From Flavobacteria bacterium BAL38 (GTDB taxonomy: Bacteria; Bacteroidota; Bacteroidia; Flavobacteriales; Flavobacteriaceae), in NCBI GenBank assembly GCA_000169355.1, contig AAXX01000007.1, positions 1 through 64,000 on the forward strand: DNA of 64,000 nucleotides. Reading direction: 5' to 3'. A program made the translations under genes and the position numbers. The notes under the pieces were generated by a model that did no database searches, was not told the DNA's origin, and saw only the letters and a program-made list of their open reading frames with translations. Positions 43,541-54,200 of this stretch are shown one piece after another; position 1 is the first letter of the stretch; each line of letters opens with the position of its first letter.

Positions 43541-44422
43541 TTGTTGACTACTTATGAGTTATGCGAACTGTTTGGATATACAAAACAGGCATTTTACAAG
43601 CGAAAATCAAAAATTAAAATATCTAAATACAATTCAGAATTATTAAGAAGTTTAGTTGTAAATATTCGTAAGCAATTACCCCGAACAGGTGGTAAAAAAC
43701 TTTATTTAATGTTACAAGATGAATTTATAAAACATCATATATTAATTGGTCGAGATAATTTTTTAGATTTTTTAAAAGCGGAATATTTACAAGTTCCTAA
43801 AGCTCGAAGATATTACAAAACAACAAACTCAAGACATTGGATGAAACGCTATTCAAATTTAATAAGCAATTTAGAACTTAACAGACCTGAACAAGTTTGG
43901 GTTGCTGATATAACTTATTTACGAACAAAAGAGAAAACATATTATTTGCATTTACTCACTGATGCTTGTTCCAAGAAAATCGTTGGTTATCAACTATCAG
44001 ATAATTTAATGAGTTCAAATACAGTAAAAGCTTTAGAAATGGCTTTGATTGACAGGAAAACAAAAAATAAACTCATTCACCATTCTGACAGAGGTTTACA
44101 ATATTGTAGTAAAGAGTATACTGATTTGTTAAAGAAAAACAATATTTTAATTAGTATGACACAAGAATACGATCCATATGAAAATGCAATAGCTGAAAGA
44201 GTAAATGGAATTTTAAAAGAAGAATTTGGTTTACATGAAATCTTTGAAAATTATCAAAATTTAAAAAAACAAGTCACACAAGCCATTAGTTTATACAACA
44301 ATTTTAGAATACATATGTCAATTAATATGATAACTCCAAACCAAGCACATCAACAAAAAACAATACATTTAAAACAATGGGGAAAAATAAATCGTAACAG
44401 AATTAATTCTGTTACGATTTAA
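43541..44422 (+). CDS. IS3-family transposase OrfB (catalytic domain)
   Basis: A 293-residue rve integrase-type protein counted from the TTG at 43541. The catalytic triad is D123 (VWVADITYL), D183 (HHSDRG) and E219 (ENAIAER), with 35 residues between the last two, the D-D-35-E pattern. The frame is -1 relative to orfA and is open from 43490, so the functional product is probably the OrfAB fusion made by frameshifting, not a separate OrfB. The reading frame looks intact, so the element may be active. Confidence 0.9.
   Translation: MLTTYELCELFGYTKQAFYKRKSKIKISKYNSELLRSLVVNIRKQLPRTGGKKLYLMLQDEFIKHHILIGRDNFLDFLKAEYLQVPKARRYYKTTNSRHWMKRYSNLISNLELNRPEQVWVADITYLRTKEKTYYLHLLTDACSKKIVGYQLSDNLMSSNTVKALEMALIDRKTKNKLIHHSDRGLQYCSKEYTDLLKKNNILISMTQEYDPYENAIAERVNGILKEEFGLHEIFENYQNLKKQVTQAISLYNNFRIHMSINMITPNQAHQQKTIHLKQWGKINRNRINSVTI
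44389..44420. terminator. Perfect palindrome across the orfB stop codon
   Basis: A 32-bp perfect palindrome (16-bp arms, no spacer) covers the last orfB codons and the first base of its stop. It could end transposase mRNA or block read-in from the convergent TonB gene. Confidence 0.5.
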
Positions 44423-44482
44423 CTATATTTGAATTATTAACGAGTCAACCTTTTTTAGGACAACTCAGATTGTCGTTTTGTA

Positions 44483-46930
44483 TTATGGTCTTCCCATAAA
44501 GTCTCCTTCGCCACCACCATTATCATCTCTACGGGTTTCTCTTTCGTTTTTCTTTTTATTAAAACGGTATGTGAATGTTAACATAATTTGTCTTTGTCTC
44601 CATTGCATTTCGCTATACGAACTTACTACATTTGGAATTTCTCTTTCCATAATTCTTTTTCTTGAGTTAAAAACATCACTCACATTTAAAGAAATACTAG
44701 CTTTATCTTTTAGGATATCTTTACTAAAGGCCAAGTTCATTGACGCTACACCAAGTGAACGACCTTGGGCATTGGTTTGAGGCGCGCTGTAAGTTCCGTT
44801 TGTCTGAAAATCTATTTTGTATGGCAATGTAATTTTAGAATTAATTCTTGTAAACCAAGTTAAAGCAACATTGTCAAAGTTTTGCTCAATAGTATCACCT
44901 AAATAATTTACGTAGCTATAATTGCCTTGTGTTTCGTTTCTAAACAAATTAAAATTACCATTTAATCTCCACCATTTATAAGGCGTATAATTTAAATTAA
45001 ATTCAAATCCAGCTCTGTATTCTTTTGCTAAGTTAATAGGTGTACTTAAAATTACTGGAACACCTTCAACAAAAAGACCAGACTCTCTTGTTATAAATTG
45101 AAACGAATTATTTGTTACATTAATGTAAGCAGAAGTATTAAAAGTAAGCTTTTTCCATCTTTTTAAATAGCCTAAATCTATTGCATCTGTTAATGAAGGA
45201 TCTAAATCTGGATTACCTTGAAAAATATTAATGTTACTTGATAATGATGATACTGGATTTAAAAATCGACCTCTTGGACGGTTAATTCTTTTGCTATAAC
45301 TTAAACTAACCGAACTAGTTTCAGAAAACTCGTAGTTAACAGTTGCTGAAGGAAAGAAGTTATTGTATTTTTTAGTGTTGTAATTATTTAATGATAAAGA
45401 GTTTACTTCTATATGACTGTCTTCAAAACGAACGCCTAAGAAATAAGAAAATTTATTAATTTTAGATCCATATTGGGTGTAAAAAGCATTTACATTTTCA
45501 ACGTATTCTAAATTATTTGAAAGATCAGATATAGGTGTTACAACAAAATCAGTTAAATTGTTTTGGAAGCTTCCTCTGTAGCCCGCTTCAAATCTTCCAT
45601 TCTCACCAATTGGCAACACATAATCAGTTTGTATTAAATTTCTTTGCTGCTGATTAATATTAGAAGTTCCTTCTAAAGTTAGAGAAGACGGATCCGATAA
45701 AATTTGATCTGTAATTGTTGCAAATTGATTTTCTCTGTTTTGTGAAACTGCAATATCAACAGTTAATTTATGATCCTCTTTTTTAAATTTTTTAACAAAA
45801 TTTGATGCATATTCAATACTAAACTCATCATTTTTTTGATCGTTAAAACGATTTCTAATAAAAGTAGAATTATAACCAGAATCAAAATTGTAGAAATTTA
45901 CATTATCAGGATTTCTACCATTATTTTCTCTGAAAGTTAATGCATTCGTCCAAGTTAATGATTTAGATAAATTTAAGTCTATACCAAAATTAGCATTGTA
46001 GCCTTCGCTAATTCTGTTATTTGTTCTTCTTTCTTCAATGAAACGACTTGTAGAACCATCAGCATTAAAATATTCAGAATTAACCATTGTATTTCCTGGA
46101 TTATCTCTGTAATTGTATCCAAATGTAGAAAACAAGTTATAAGTGTCGCTTTTTTTGTTTAAGTTTATACTTGTTCCATAGGTTTCAGGATCACCTGCAT
46201 TCACCATTACAGAACCATTTAAACCGTTTGTTTTACCTTTTCTCAAAACAATATTAATAATACCACCGCCACCTTCAGCATCATAACGAGCTGATGGATT
46301 TGTAATAACTTCTACTTTTTCTACAGCATCAGCTGGTAATAGTTTTAAAGCATCAGCAATATTAATTCCGGCCAAGCCAGAAGGTCTTCCGTCTATTAAA
46401 ATTTTTACATTTTCGTTTCCTCTTAAAGCAACAATTCCTTCAGCATCAACGGTTACAGATGGTACATTATCTAATACATCGCTTACAGTTCCACCTTTGA
46501 CCATCATGTCTTTACCAACGTTGTAAACTCTTTTATCTAATTTAATTTCAACAGTTGATTTTTCAGCGATAATATCAATATCTTTCAATTGAGCCACATC
46601 AGCTTCCATCTGAATAATTCCTAAATTAATATCTGAATTATATTCTTTTTGTGGAATATTTACGTTTTTAAATGAAATATATTCAGCTCTAACATTATAA
46701 TTTCCAGCAACAACTTCAAATTTAAAAACACCATTTTCATCGGTAATTCCACCTGAAAGTTGTTTTGTTTTTATATTTTCAAATACAATAGTTGCGTATT
46801 CTAAAGGAAGATCTGTTCCTTTCTCGATTACTTTTCCAGAAACGGTAATTTTTTTACTTTCTGGTCTTTGTGCCAATGCAGTTAAACTTATAAATAAAGT
46901 TACTACAGCAATAAGAAGTTTTTTGTTCAT
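44483..46930 (-). CDS. TonB-dependent receptor / outer membrane beta-barrel protein
   Basis: An 815-residue outer membrane protein with a signal peptide (residues 1-20), a CarboxypepD_reg-like domain (about 25-105), a TonB plug (about 140-230, with LRGNENVKILIDGRPS) and a C-terminal barrel of many amphipathic strands. It ends in a charged, glycine-rich tail (GGGEGDFMGRP). It belongs to the outer membrane beta-barrel group related to TonB receptors; the ligand is unknown, with iron or peptide binding both possible. The IS lies 15 bp beyond its stop codon. Confidence 0.88.
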   Translation of the reverse strand: MNKKLLIAVVTLFISLTALAQRPESKKITVSGKVIEKGTDLPLEYATIVFENIKTKQLSGGITDENGVFKFEVVAGNYNVRAEYISFKNVNIPQKEYNSDINLGIIQMEADVAQLKDIDIIAEKSTVEIKLDKRVYNVGKDMMVKGGTVSDVLDNVPSVTVDAEGIVALRGNENVKILIDGRPSGLAGINIADALKLLPADAVEKVEVITNPSARYDAEGGGGIINIVLRKGKTNGLNGSVMVNAGDPETYGTSINLNKKSDTYNLFSTFGYNYRDNPGNTMVNSEYFNADGSTSRFIEERRTNNRISEGYNANFGIDLNLSKSLTWTNALTFRENNGRNPDNVNFYNFDSGYNSTFIRNRFNDQKNDEFSIEYASNFVKKFKKEDHKLTVDIAVSQNRENQFATITDQILSDPSSLTLEGTSNINQQQRNLIQTDYVLPIGENGRFEAGYRGSFQNNLTDFVVTPISDLSNNLEYVENVNAFYTQYGSKINKFSYFLGVRFEDSHIEVNSLSLNNYNTKKYNNFFPSATVNYEFSETSSVSLSYSKRINRPRGRFLNPVSSLSSNINIFQGNPDLDPSLTDAIDLGYLKRWKKLTFNTSAYINVTNNSFQFITRESGLFVEGVPVILSTPINLAKEYRAGFEFNLNYTPYKWWRLNGNFNLFRNETQGNYSYVNYLGDTIEQNFDNVALTWFTRINSKITLPYKIDFQTNGTYSAPQTNAQGRSLGVASMNLAFSKDILKDKASISLNVSDVFNSRKRIMEREIPNVVSSYSEMQWRQRQIMLTFTYRFNKKKNERETRRDDNGGGEGDFMGRP

Positions 46931-46953
46931 AGTTATTTTTCCTAGTATGATTG

Positions 46954-46961
46954 CAAAAGTA
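46954..46961 (-). promoter_or_regulatory. -7 element of the TonB-type receptor gene
   Basis: The minus strand reads TACTTTTG, a TAnnTTTG match, 24 bp before the ATG. No TTG at -33 and no clear Fur-like box. Confidence 0.48.
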
Positions 46962-47004
46962 ACTTTAGGTTTAGCCTTACTTTCCTAAATCTTTGTTAAA
47001 ACTG

Positions 47005-47346
47005 CTAAATGATTTTGTTAATGTTTTCAATAGGTCTTCCAATTACGGCATTATTTCCATTAACTATAATTGGACGTTCTATTAATTTTGGATTTTCAAG
47101 CATGGCTTGAATGATTTGTATATCGCTTAATTCTTTTCCTTTGTAATTTTCAATCCAAATACTTTCTTTAGTTCTAACGAGTTCGATAGGATGTATGTTT
47201 AGTTTTTTGATAACTTCTTCTAACTCGACTTTTGTAAAAGGTTCGTCAAGATATTTCCTTATTTTAAAAGGTTGGTTTAATTTCTCAATTTTGCATAAAC
47301 CTTCTCTTGATTTTGTGCATCTAGGATTGTGGTAAATAGTTATCAT
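47005..47346 (-). CDS. ArsC/Spx-family arsenate reductase-like protein
   Basis: From the chosen ATG the protein is 113 residues, the normal ArsC/YffB length. A frame extending to 47403 would add 19 hydrophobic residues and is unlikely. The fold is thioredoxin-like: MITIYHNPRCTKSREG carries a single catalytic-type cysteine (C10), and VIGRPIENI near the C-terminus is the family's cis-proline and arginine segment. True arsenate reduction is possible, but the group includes YffB-like proteins of other function. No ars operon neighbours are present. Confidence 0.85.
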   Translation of the reverse strand: MITIYHNPRCTKSREGLCKIEKLNQPFKIRKYLDEPFTKVELEEVIKKLNIHPIELVRTKESIWIENYKGKELSDIQIIQAMLENPKLIERPIIVNGNNAVIGRPIENINKII

Positions 47347-47411
47347 ATTTTCTTTTTTACAAAGAAATAAAAAATAGTACTTTAGTGGCAAACTTAAGAA
47401 CACTAAAAATT

Positions 47412-48329
47412 ATGTATATAGAACAATTAAAAAACCGTAAATACAGTTTGGGAAGTTATATTCCAATTCCTTTGGGATTTATTTTATTAATGATTTTTAA
47501 TTATATAATGTCTGATGGAGTTGATACCAATGAAGTTATCCAGCAGACTATTAGTATGATAGGAGTTAATTTAACTTTTGTTGTTTTGGTTGGTCCATTA
47601 GCTTTTGGATTATTATTGGTTTTATTTTGGGTGAAATTCATACAAGGTCAAACAATTTTAAGTTTAACTACATCACGTGCAAAAATAGATTGGAAACGTG
47701 TTTTTTTCTCCTTCTTTTTATGGGGAAGTATCACAACTTTAATGATTGTGTCACTTTATTATACTCAACCCGCTAATTTTGTTTGGAATTTTAAACCAGA
47801 AAAGTTTTTTATTTTTTTAGTATTAGCCCTATTTTTAATTCCAATGCAAACTAGTTTTGAGGAATATCTTTTTAGAGCTCACATGATGCAAGGAATTGGC
47901 TTGGCAACAAACAGCAGATTAATACCTTTAATTGTTACATCGGTTTTATTTGGTTTAATGCATATTGCTAATCCAGAAGTTGGTAAAATAGGTTACATTA
48001 TTATGGTGTATTATATAGGTACAGGTTTTTTTCTTGGTATCATTACACTTATGGACGAAGGCTTAGAATTAGCATTAGGATTTCACGCGGCGAATAATTT
48101 AGTAGGCGCTTTGTTATTAACAGCTGATTGGACTGCTTTTCAAACTAATTCTATTTTAAAAGATTTATCTGAACCTTCTGCTGGTTTTGATATTTTAATG
48201 CCTGTGTTTGTAATTTTTCCAATTTTGTTATTTGTTTTTTCAAAAGTTTACAGTTGGACCAATTGGGAACAAAAATTAACAGGTAAATTAATAGATAGTA
48301 ACACCCAATCAAATGATACCTCATTATAA
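47412..48329 (+). CDS. CPBP family intramembrane metalloprotease (CAAX protease-like)
   Basis: From ATG 47412 the protein is 305 residues with about eight membrane helices; a GTG 27 bp upstream is in frame but less likely. The CPBP motifs are present: FEEYLFR (EExxxR, near residue 154), FGLMHIANP, and FHAANN. The family includes type II CAAX prenyl endopeptidases and bacteriocin-immunity proteins; in bacteria the substrate is usually unknown. It overlaps the start of menE by 17 bp. Confidence 0.87.
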   Translation: MYIEQLKNRKYSLGSYIPIPLGFILLMIFNYIMSDGVDTNEVIQQTISMIGVNLTFVVLVGPLAFGLLLVLFWVKFIQGQTILSLTTSRAKIDWKRVFFSFFLWGSITTLMIVSLYYTQPANFVWNFKPEKFFIFLVLALFLIPMQTSFEEYLFRAHMMQGIGLATNSRLIPLIVTSVLFGLMHIANPEVGKIGYIIMVYYIGTGFFLGIITLMDEGLELALGFHAANNLVGALLLTADWTAFQTNSILKDLSEPSAGFDILMPVFVIFPILLFVFSKVYSWTNWEQKLTGKLIDSNTQSNDTSL

Positions 48330-49374
48330 AAATATTCATAATCGCTTTAAAATTAATGGGATTCATATAGACAAAGAGGCTGTTTTTCTGTTTTCTTATA
48401 ATTTAATTAAAGAGGGTGATGCATTTGAAAAGGAGTTGGGTAATTTCTTGTTAGATTGGTTTGACGACAAAGAAACGATTGAATTAACAACTTCTGGGAC
48501 AACTGGAACACCTAAAAATATTACAATAAATAAACAATCGATGGTGCATTCTGCTATTGCAACTGCAGATTTTTTTGATTTGCATCCGCAAGATAAAGCA
48601 TTATTGTGTCTTCCGCCACGCTATATTGCGGGCAAGATGATGATTGTAAGAGCTTTAATTATTGGATTGGAATTAGATATTTTAACTCCAAGTTCGCATT
48701 TAGACGATTTGCAATTAGATAAAAAATATGATTTTGTTGCGATAGTTCCTTTACAAGCTGAAAATAGCTTAGTTAAGTTGCACCAATTTAAAAAGATTCT
48801 TGTTGGTGGTGCTAAAGTTTCAGATGAACTAGCTAATAAATTACAATTGATTCAATCTGATATTTACGAAACATATGGTATGACCGAAACGATAACCCAT
48901 ATTGCAGCTAAAAAAATAGGGGAGGATTATTTTAATGTCTTATCACATGCTACTGTATCATCAGATACTAGAAATTGTTTGGTTATAGATGCACCAAGTA
49001 TTTCTACTGAAAAAATTATAACGAATGATATTGTTGAAATTCAAAACAGCAAACAATTCAAGTGGTTAGGACGTTATGACAATGTAATTAATAGTGGAGG
49101 AATTAAATTATTCCCAGAGCAAATTGAAGCTAAGTTAACTTCAAAATTAACGAATAGATTTTTTATTTCTGGCCAACCCGATGCAATTTTAGGAACTAAA
49201 GTTATTTTAGTTATAGAGGGTGATGAATATGAAATAGATGCTGAAATTTTTAATTCACTATCTAAATTTGAAAAACCGAAACACATCTTTTTTGTTTCTC
49301 AATTTTCAGAGACAGCCACAAATAAAGTAAATCGAATACAAACATTAAAAAGTATAAACGTTATAAAAAATTAA
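48313..49374 (+). CDS. menE: AMP-binding ligase, probable o-succinylbenzoate--CoA ligase
   Basis: A 353-residue adenylate-forming enzyme. The phosphate loop is TTSGTTGTPKN (about residues 58-68) and the A5 motif is YETYGMTETITH (near 192). The C-terminal A8-A10 part is short, as is usual for Bacteroidetes MenE, which is about 100 residues shorter than E. coli MenE. MenE activates o-succinylbenzoate with CoA in menaquinone synthesis. No other men gene is in the window, so a different acyl or aryl substrate is possible. Confidence 0.78.
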   Translation: MIPHYKNIHNRFKINGIHIDKEAVFLFSYNLIKEGDAFEKELGNFLLDWFDDKETIELTTSGTTGTPKNITINKQSMVHSAIATADFFDLHPQDKALLCLPPRYIAGKMMIVRALIIGLELDILTPSSHLDDLQLDKKYDFVAIVPLQAENSLVKLHQFKKILVGGAKVSDELANKLQLIQSDIYETYGMTETITHIAAKKIGEDYFNVLSHATVSSDTRNCLVIDAPSISTEKIITNDIVEIQNSKQFKWLGRYDNVINSGGIKLFPEQIEAKLTSKLTNRFFISGQPDAILGTKVILVIEGDEYEIDAEIFNSLSKFEKPKHIFFVSQFSETATNKVNRIQTLKSINVIKN

Positions 49375-49401
49375 AGAAGACTAATTGTCTTCTTTAATTT
49401 T
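49367..49401. terminator. Bidirectional terminator overlapping both gene ends
   Basis: Perfect 15-bp stem (49367-49381 and 49387-49401) with a 5-nt loop. It overlaps the last codons of menE (plus) and of the M1 peptidase (minus), which end only 6 bp apart. Confidence 0.85.
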
Positions 49402-51000
49402 TATAAAAAACTGGTTGTCATAAATTTGAAAACTCTTTTTACTAAGTTTTTTTAATTTAATTTTTTGTTCTTTGATGGTAGGCTGTAATCTAATTTTTGT
49501 ATCCTCGAAACCAATATCTAAAGGCATATTAAAATCATCAGTAGTATTATTCCATGAAAAATAGAGATAGTCACCTTTTATTTTATACAAGAATACAGGC
49601 ACCTGATTAGTATATAAATATTGATGGAATATTGATGATAAATCCATGCCAGAGGCTTTATTGAAATAATCAATAACGGTATCTGAAGTAATGATTTTCT
49701 TTTTAAAAGTTTCTGAATAATTGTATAAAATTTTCCACCATTTTTCATCATCCCCAATAACGTGTCTTAATGTATTCAATAACAAAGAACCTTTATAATA
49801 CATATCTCCAGAACCTTCGTTGTTTACGCCATATTGACCAATGATAGGTTTGTCATTTCTAACGTTTCTTGCTTGACCGTTTACATATTTCATGGCATCA
49901 TTATAGCCTTTAATGCATTCGATAAATACTGTTTCAGAATAAGTTGTAAAACCTTCGTGAATCCACATATCAGCAATATCTGTACTAGTTATACTATTTC
50001 CAAACCATTCGTGTCCAGTTTCGTGAATGGTTATAAAATCAAAAAACATTCCAACACCAGTGCCAGATAAGTCCATTCCCATGTATCCTTTTTTGTACTT
50101 ATTTCCATAGGCTACAGCACTTTGATGTTCCATCCCTAAATAAGGAGTTTCAACTAATTTATAGCCATCTTCCCAAAATGGATAACGACCAAATTTAGAT
50201 TGAAAACATTCCATCATTGGTTTTACTTCCATAAAATGTTCACGCGCTTTGGCTTCGTTTTCTCTCAAAACATAATAATCCAAATCTAAATCAGGCATTT
50301 TATCCTGAATATGAACGTAATCAGCAATATTTACTGTAATGGTGTAATTGTTAATTGGATTTTTTACTTCCCAATCCCAACGAGTATAACCATTTTTTAA
50401 ATCTTGAGATCCTAAAAATCGTCCGTTTGAAACATTCATTAATCCATTTGGAACAGCTACTTTTATTGAAGCGCCATTATCAGGTTCATCGCTTTGAGAA
50501 TCTTTCACGGGGTACCATAAACTAGCTCCAGTTCCTTGTACAGCAACACCTATAAAATCTTTTCCATTACTATCTTTTTTGAAAACAAAACCACCATCCC
50601 AAGGCGCATTTTTAGCAATTAATGGATTTCCTGAATAATAAAATTTAAGTTTATGGTTGGATTTAGAAAGTAATTTTTCAGGAAAATCAACAAAAACAGC
50701 ATCATTATCTCTAGTAAATTTTAATTTTTTGGAATTCCAAATAATAGAATCTACTTTCATGTTTTCAAATAAATCCAATTGAATCTTTTGGATAGGTGCA
50801 AGAATTTCAAATGAAATTTCATTAAATCCTTTGATGCTTCTTTGTTCAGGATTTATAGTAATGTTTAAATCATAACGCTTTACATCATACGCTGTTCTTT
50901 CGGCTCGTAAACCTCCTTGTAAAGAATCACGACGTGTAAATTGCGCATTCATTTGTTGAATACTGAGTAAAGTTAAGATAACTAAAAAACTGTTTTTCAT
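49381..51000 (-). CDS. M1 family metallopeptidase, secreted
   Basis: A 539-residue protein from ATG 51000, which gives a good signal peptide (residues 1-20, ending MNAQ); ATG 51015 is also in frame. The zinc site is H326-E-T-G-H330 with E349 18 residues later. GMEH replaces the usual GMEN (LGMEHQSAVAYG). The C-terminal helical domain is truncated compared with the longer M1 at 23304-25376. It probably acts outside the cytoplasm as an aminopeptidase. Confidence 0.9.
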   Translation of the reverse strand: MKNSFLVILTLLSIQQMNAQFTRRDSLQGGLRAERTAYDVKRYDLNITINPEQRSIKGFNEISFEILAPIQKIQLDLFENMKVDSIIWNSKKLKFTRDNDAVFVDFPEKLLSKSNHKLKFYYSGNPLIAKNAPWDGGFVFKKDSNGKDFIGVAVQGTGASLWYPVKDSQSDEPDNGASIKVAVPNGLMNVSNGRFLGSQDLKNGYTRWDWEVKNPINNYTITVNIADYVHIQDKMPDLDLDYYVLRENEAKAREHFMEVKPMMECFQSKFGRYPFWEDGYKLVETPYLGMEHQSAVAYGNKYKKGYMGMDLSGTGVGMFFDFITIHETGHEWFGNSITSTDIADMWIHEGFTTYSETVFIECIKGYNDAMKYVNGQARNVRNDKPIIGQYGVNNEGSGDMYYKGSLLLNTLRHVIGDDEKWWKILYNYSETFKKKIITSDTVIDYFNKASGMDLSSIFHQYLYTNQVPVFLYKIKGDYLYFSWNNTTDDFNMPLDIGFEDTKIRLQPTIKEQKIKLKKLSKKSFQIYDNQFFIKIKEDN

Positions 51001-51206
51001 GAGTGTAAATTTCAAAGTTTAAAGATAAGATTTGTAATTAAAAAAACTTAGTTTGTAATAATTTAATTTGTAAGCATATTTTGATATAAATTAACAAAAT
51101 TTTGATGCAATGAAATATTTATAGTTTCGTTAGTTTTATCACTACATCTTTTTTAGACTATTTATAAAATTGTATTAAATTTATATTCAGCTTTTTTAAT
51201 TTCGAA

Positions 51207-51223
51207 AATATATGTCATATATT
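51207..51223. promoter_or_regulatory. 17-bp palindrome upstream of the histidine kinase gene
   Basis: Perfect 8-bp arms around one base (AATATATG-T-CATATATT), 52 bp before the kinase ATG. It could be an operator for a dimeric regulator or a chance AT-rich symmetry. Confidence 0.35.
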
Positions 51224-51274
51224 GCAACAATTCAATTTTATTCATTTATTGTATAGAACAATTAAATAATTTAA

Positions 51275-54200
51275 ATGATTAAGACTATGTCAAGAATTCA
51301 TGACAAAGAATCTAAAATACATTCAATCGACTTAGTTAGTTTGGAAGATTCTTTTGCTTCCATATTAACCTATTTAAAAGACGAATGTAATATTGCATTC
51401 GCTTTGTTTTCATTAGAAATAGAAAATTCACCATTCATAATTAAAAAAGGTGATTTTGATTTAAACTCGATCTCAATTAAAATTGATGAATATTCAGAAA
51501 AAGTTACACAACAAAATAAGTCTTATAATATTGTAGAAAAAATAACAAAAGAAGTTACCCTTTTAGCTATTTATCCAATAAAAACAGAGGAAAATACAGT
51601 GATTGGAACTTTGAGTTTATTGCACTTTGAAAGTAAGATATTTACTAGTTCTGAATTAAAATTGATCGAGTTTGCTTTAAATCAAATTCAATATTTACTT
51701 AAAGTATTTTTTAAAAATATAAAATTATCGAAAGAATTAAATAACCTGTTTAATAAGTTTGACTCATTTGCTAAAAATTCTAAAGAGATCTTTTATGAAC
51801 TTAATCAATCAGGAGAAATTTTATATATTTCAGAAAGTTGGGAGTCGGGAACTGGCTATACCATTTCTGAGGTATTAGGTAAAAACACTGCTGAGCATAT
51901 TCACCCAGATGATGTTGAAAAAGTTGCCTTTTTTTTAAGTAAATTAGAACTCAATCAAAAATCTGAAGAGTCAATAACTTACAGAATACAACACAAAAAT
52001 GGTCATTATATATGGCATTCATCTGATGTAAAGTTAGTGGAGCGTGATGGAAAATTATTTTATATTGGAAATTGTAGAGATGTAACTGATTTTATTGAAG
52101 CTCAAGAAGAAATTTCAAATCAAAAAGAATTTTACGGAAAAATATTAGACCGACTTCCAATTGATCTAGGTGTTTGGGATGAAAATCATCGTTATATGTT
52201 TTTAAATCGAGAAGCAATAAAGAATGATGAGTTACGAAATTTTATTATTGGAAAAGATGATTTTGACTACGCAAAGCATACAGGTAGAGATGATGCTTTT
52301 GCAAAAAGTCGTCGTGAAAAATTCTTAAGAGCATTAAAAACAAAAGAAATTGTTGAATGGGAAGATACAATTATTGCCCAAAATGGAGTTAAGGTTTTTT
52401 ATACTAGAAAATTTGTGCCTATTTATAATGAAGAAGGAAAATTTGATTTAATGACTGGCTATGGAATTGATATAACAGAAAGTAAGAAAATTAATGAAGA
52501 AATTCTTAAGAGTCGTCAGTTAATTACAAATGTTATTCAAAATGCTGCAGTTGGAATTATTGTTCAAGGTCCAAAATCTGAATTTTTAGAATACAATAAA
52601 TCGGCTTGTGAAATGTTAGGATTAACAGAAGATCAAATGTTAGGAAAATCTTCTTTTGATCCCCATTGGAAAGTTGTCCATTTAGACGGGACTGAATTTA
52701 AAGCAGAAGAACATCCTGTACCACAAGCAATACGTAAATTAATTCCCATAAATAATATTCTTATGGGGGTTCATAGACCAATTAGTAATGATTTAGTTTG
52801 GTTACTTGTAGATGCTATTCCTGTATTTGGAGATACTGGAGAATTAGTATATGTAATTTGTACTTTTAATGATATTACAGCTAGAAAAAAAGCCGAAGAT
52901 GCTTTAATTGAAAGTAACGAACGTTTCAAATATGTTAGTGAAGCTACATCGGATGCTTTATGGGATTGGAATATAATTACAAACGAAATTTTTGTAGGTG
53001 AAAGTTATTCTCTTCTTTTTGGATATCAATTTAAAAACAATATAATTCCTGGAGAATTTTGCGAAAATTTGGTTCATCCAGATGATAAATTTGAATACGA
53101 AAGCTCAATTGAAAATGCTTTTGCGGATGAAAAACAAAAATGGTCATATGAATATCGTTATTTAAAAGCAGATGGAACATATGCAGTTGTTAGTGATAAG
53201 GCAATTATAAAATATGATACATTAGGAAATCCTATAAGGATGATTGGGGCAATGCAAGACATTACTCAAGAAAAATTACTTAAACATGAATTACAACAAA
53301 GTGAGGAACGTTTTAAGGGGGCTTTTAATAATTCTTCTTTTGGTTCCGCTCTAGTTAATATAAATGGTAATTGGATAGTTGTTAACAAGAGAATGACTGA
53401 AATTCTAGGATATACCAAAGAAGAATTCAAAAAACTTACATTTCAGGAGTTTACTTTTCATGAAGATCTTAAAATTGATTTAGCTTATAAAAAACAATTG
53501 GATGATGGGATAATATCGTCTTTTCAATTTGAAAAACGATTTATTCATAAAGATCAATCTTTGGTATGGGTACATTTATCTGTCTCTACTGTAAAAAATA
53601 GCCAAGGAAAAGTTCAACACTATGTTGCCCAAGTAGTTGATATTTCAGAGCGTAAAAGAATGGAAGAAGAAAATCGAATTTTAATTGAAGAAAATAATCG
53701 TAACAAAGCCCAGCAACTTATTGATGCTAAAAATTGGTATCGATTATTAGCCGATAATACAATTGATTTGGTTTGTTTGCATAATTTAGATACAACTTTT
53801 AAATATATTTCCCCTTCTGTAAAAGTCTTATTGGGTTATTCACCTGAAGATTTAATTGGCAAATTTCCTCAAGATTTTATACATCCAGAAGATTTAGATA
53901 AATTTAAAAATCAAATAGGAAATATTATTCAAGAAGATAAACGTATTTCAGAACAGGTAAGATTAAAAAATAGTAATGGACAGTATTTTTGGTTTGAAAC
54001 AAATGCTACGCTAGTATTTGAAAATAATCTTCCGGTTAGTTTTCAATCTAGTTCGCGTGATATTACACAGCGAAAAAATGCAGAACAAATTATTGAAAAT
54101 ACTTTAATTCAAGAACGTCAATTAAATGAATTGAGGACAAATTTAGTTTCTACCATTTCACATGAATTTAGAACTCCAATGACTACTATTAGAACAAGTG

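Larger units (their letters stand above)
43116..44467 (+). mobile_element. IS3-family insertion sequence, 1352 bp
   Basis: Two overlapping-phase genes (orfA, orfB) lie between imperfect 25-bp terminal inverted repeats, left 43116-43140 and right 44443-44467, with 20 of 25 positions matching and no gaps. The element starts TG and ends CA, as usual for IS3. A 3-bp target duplication, GAT, flanks it at 43113-43115 and 44468-44470. It sits between convergent genes, so neither is broken. The A6G slippery site and length fit the IS150-like group. Confidence 0.9.

Noticed and set aside
43113..44474. A 7-bp target duplication GATTGTC for the IS
   Set aside because: It arises because the element starts TGTC and the target continues with TGTC. 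Taking TG...CA ends gives gap-free terminal repeats and a 3-bp GAT duplication, as expected for IS3.
47347..47403. N-terminal membrane extension of the ArsC-like protein
   Set aside because: The ArsC fold starts at MITIYHNP (47346). The extension is hydrophobic by chance and runs into the divergent promoter region.
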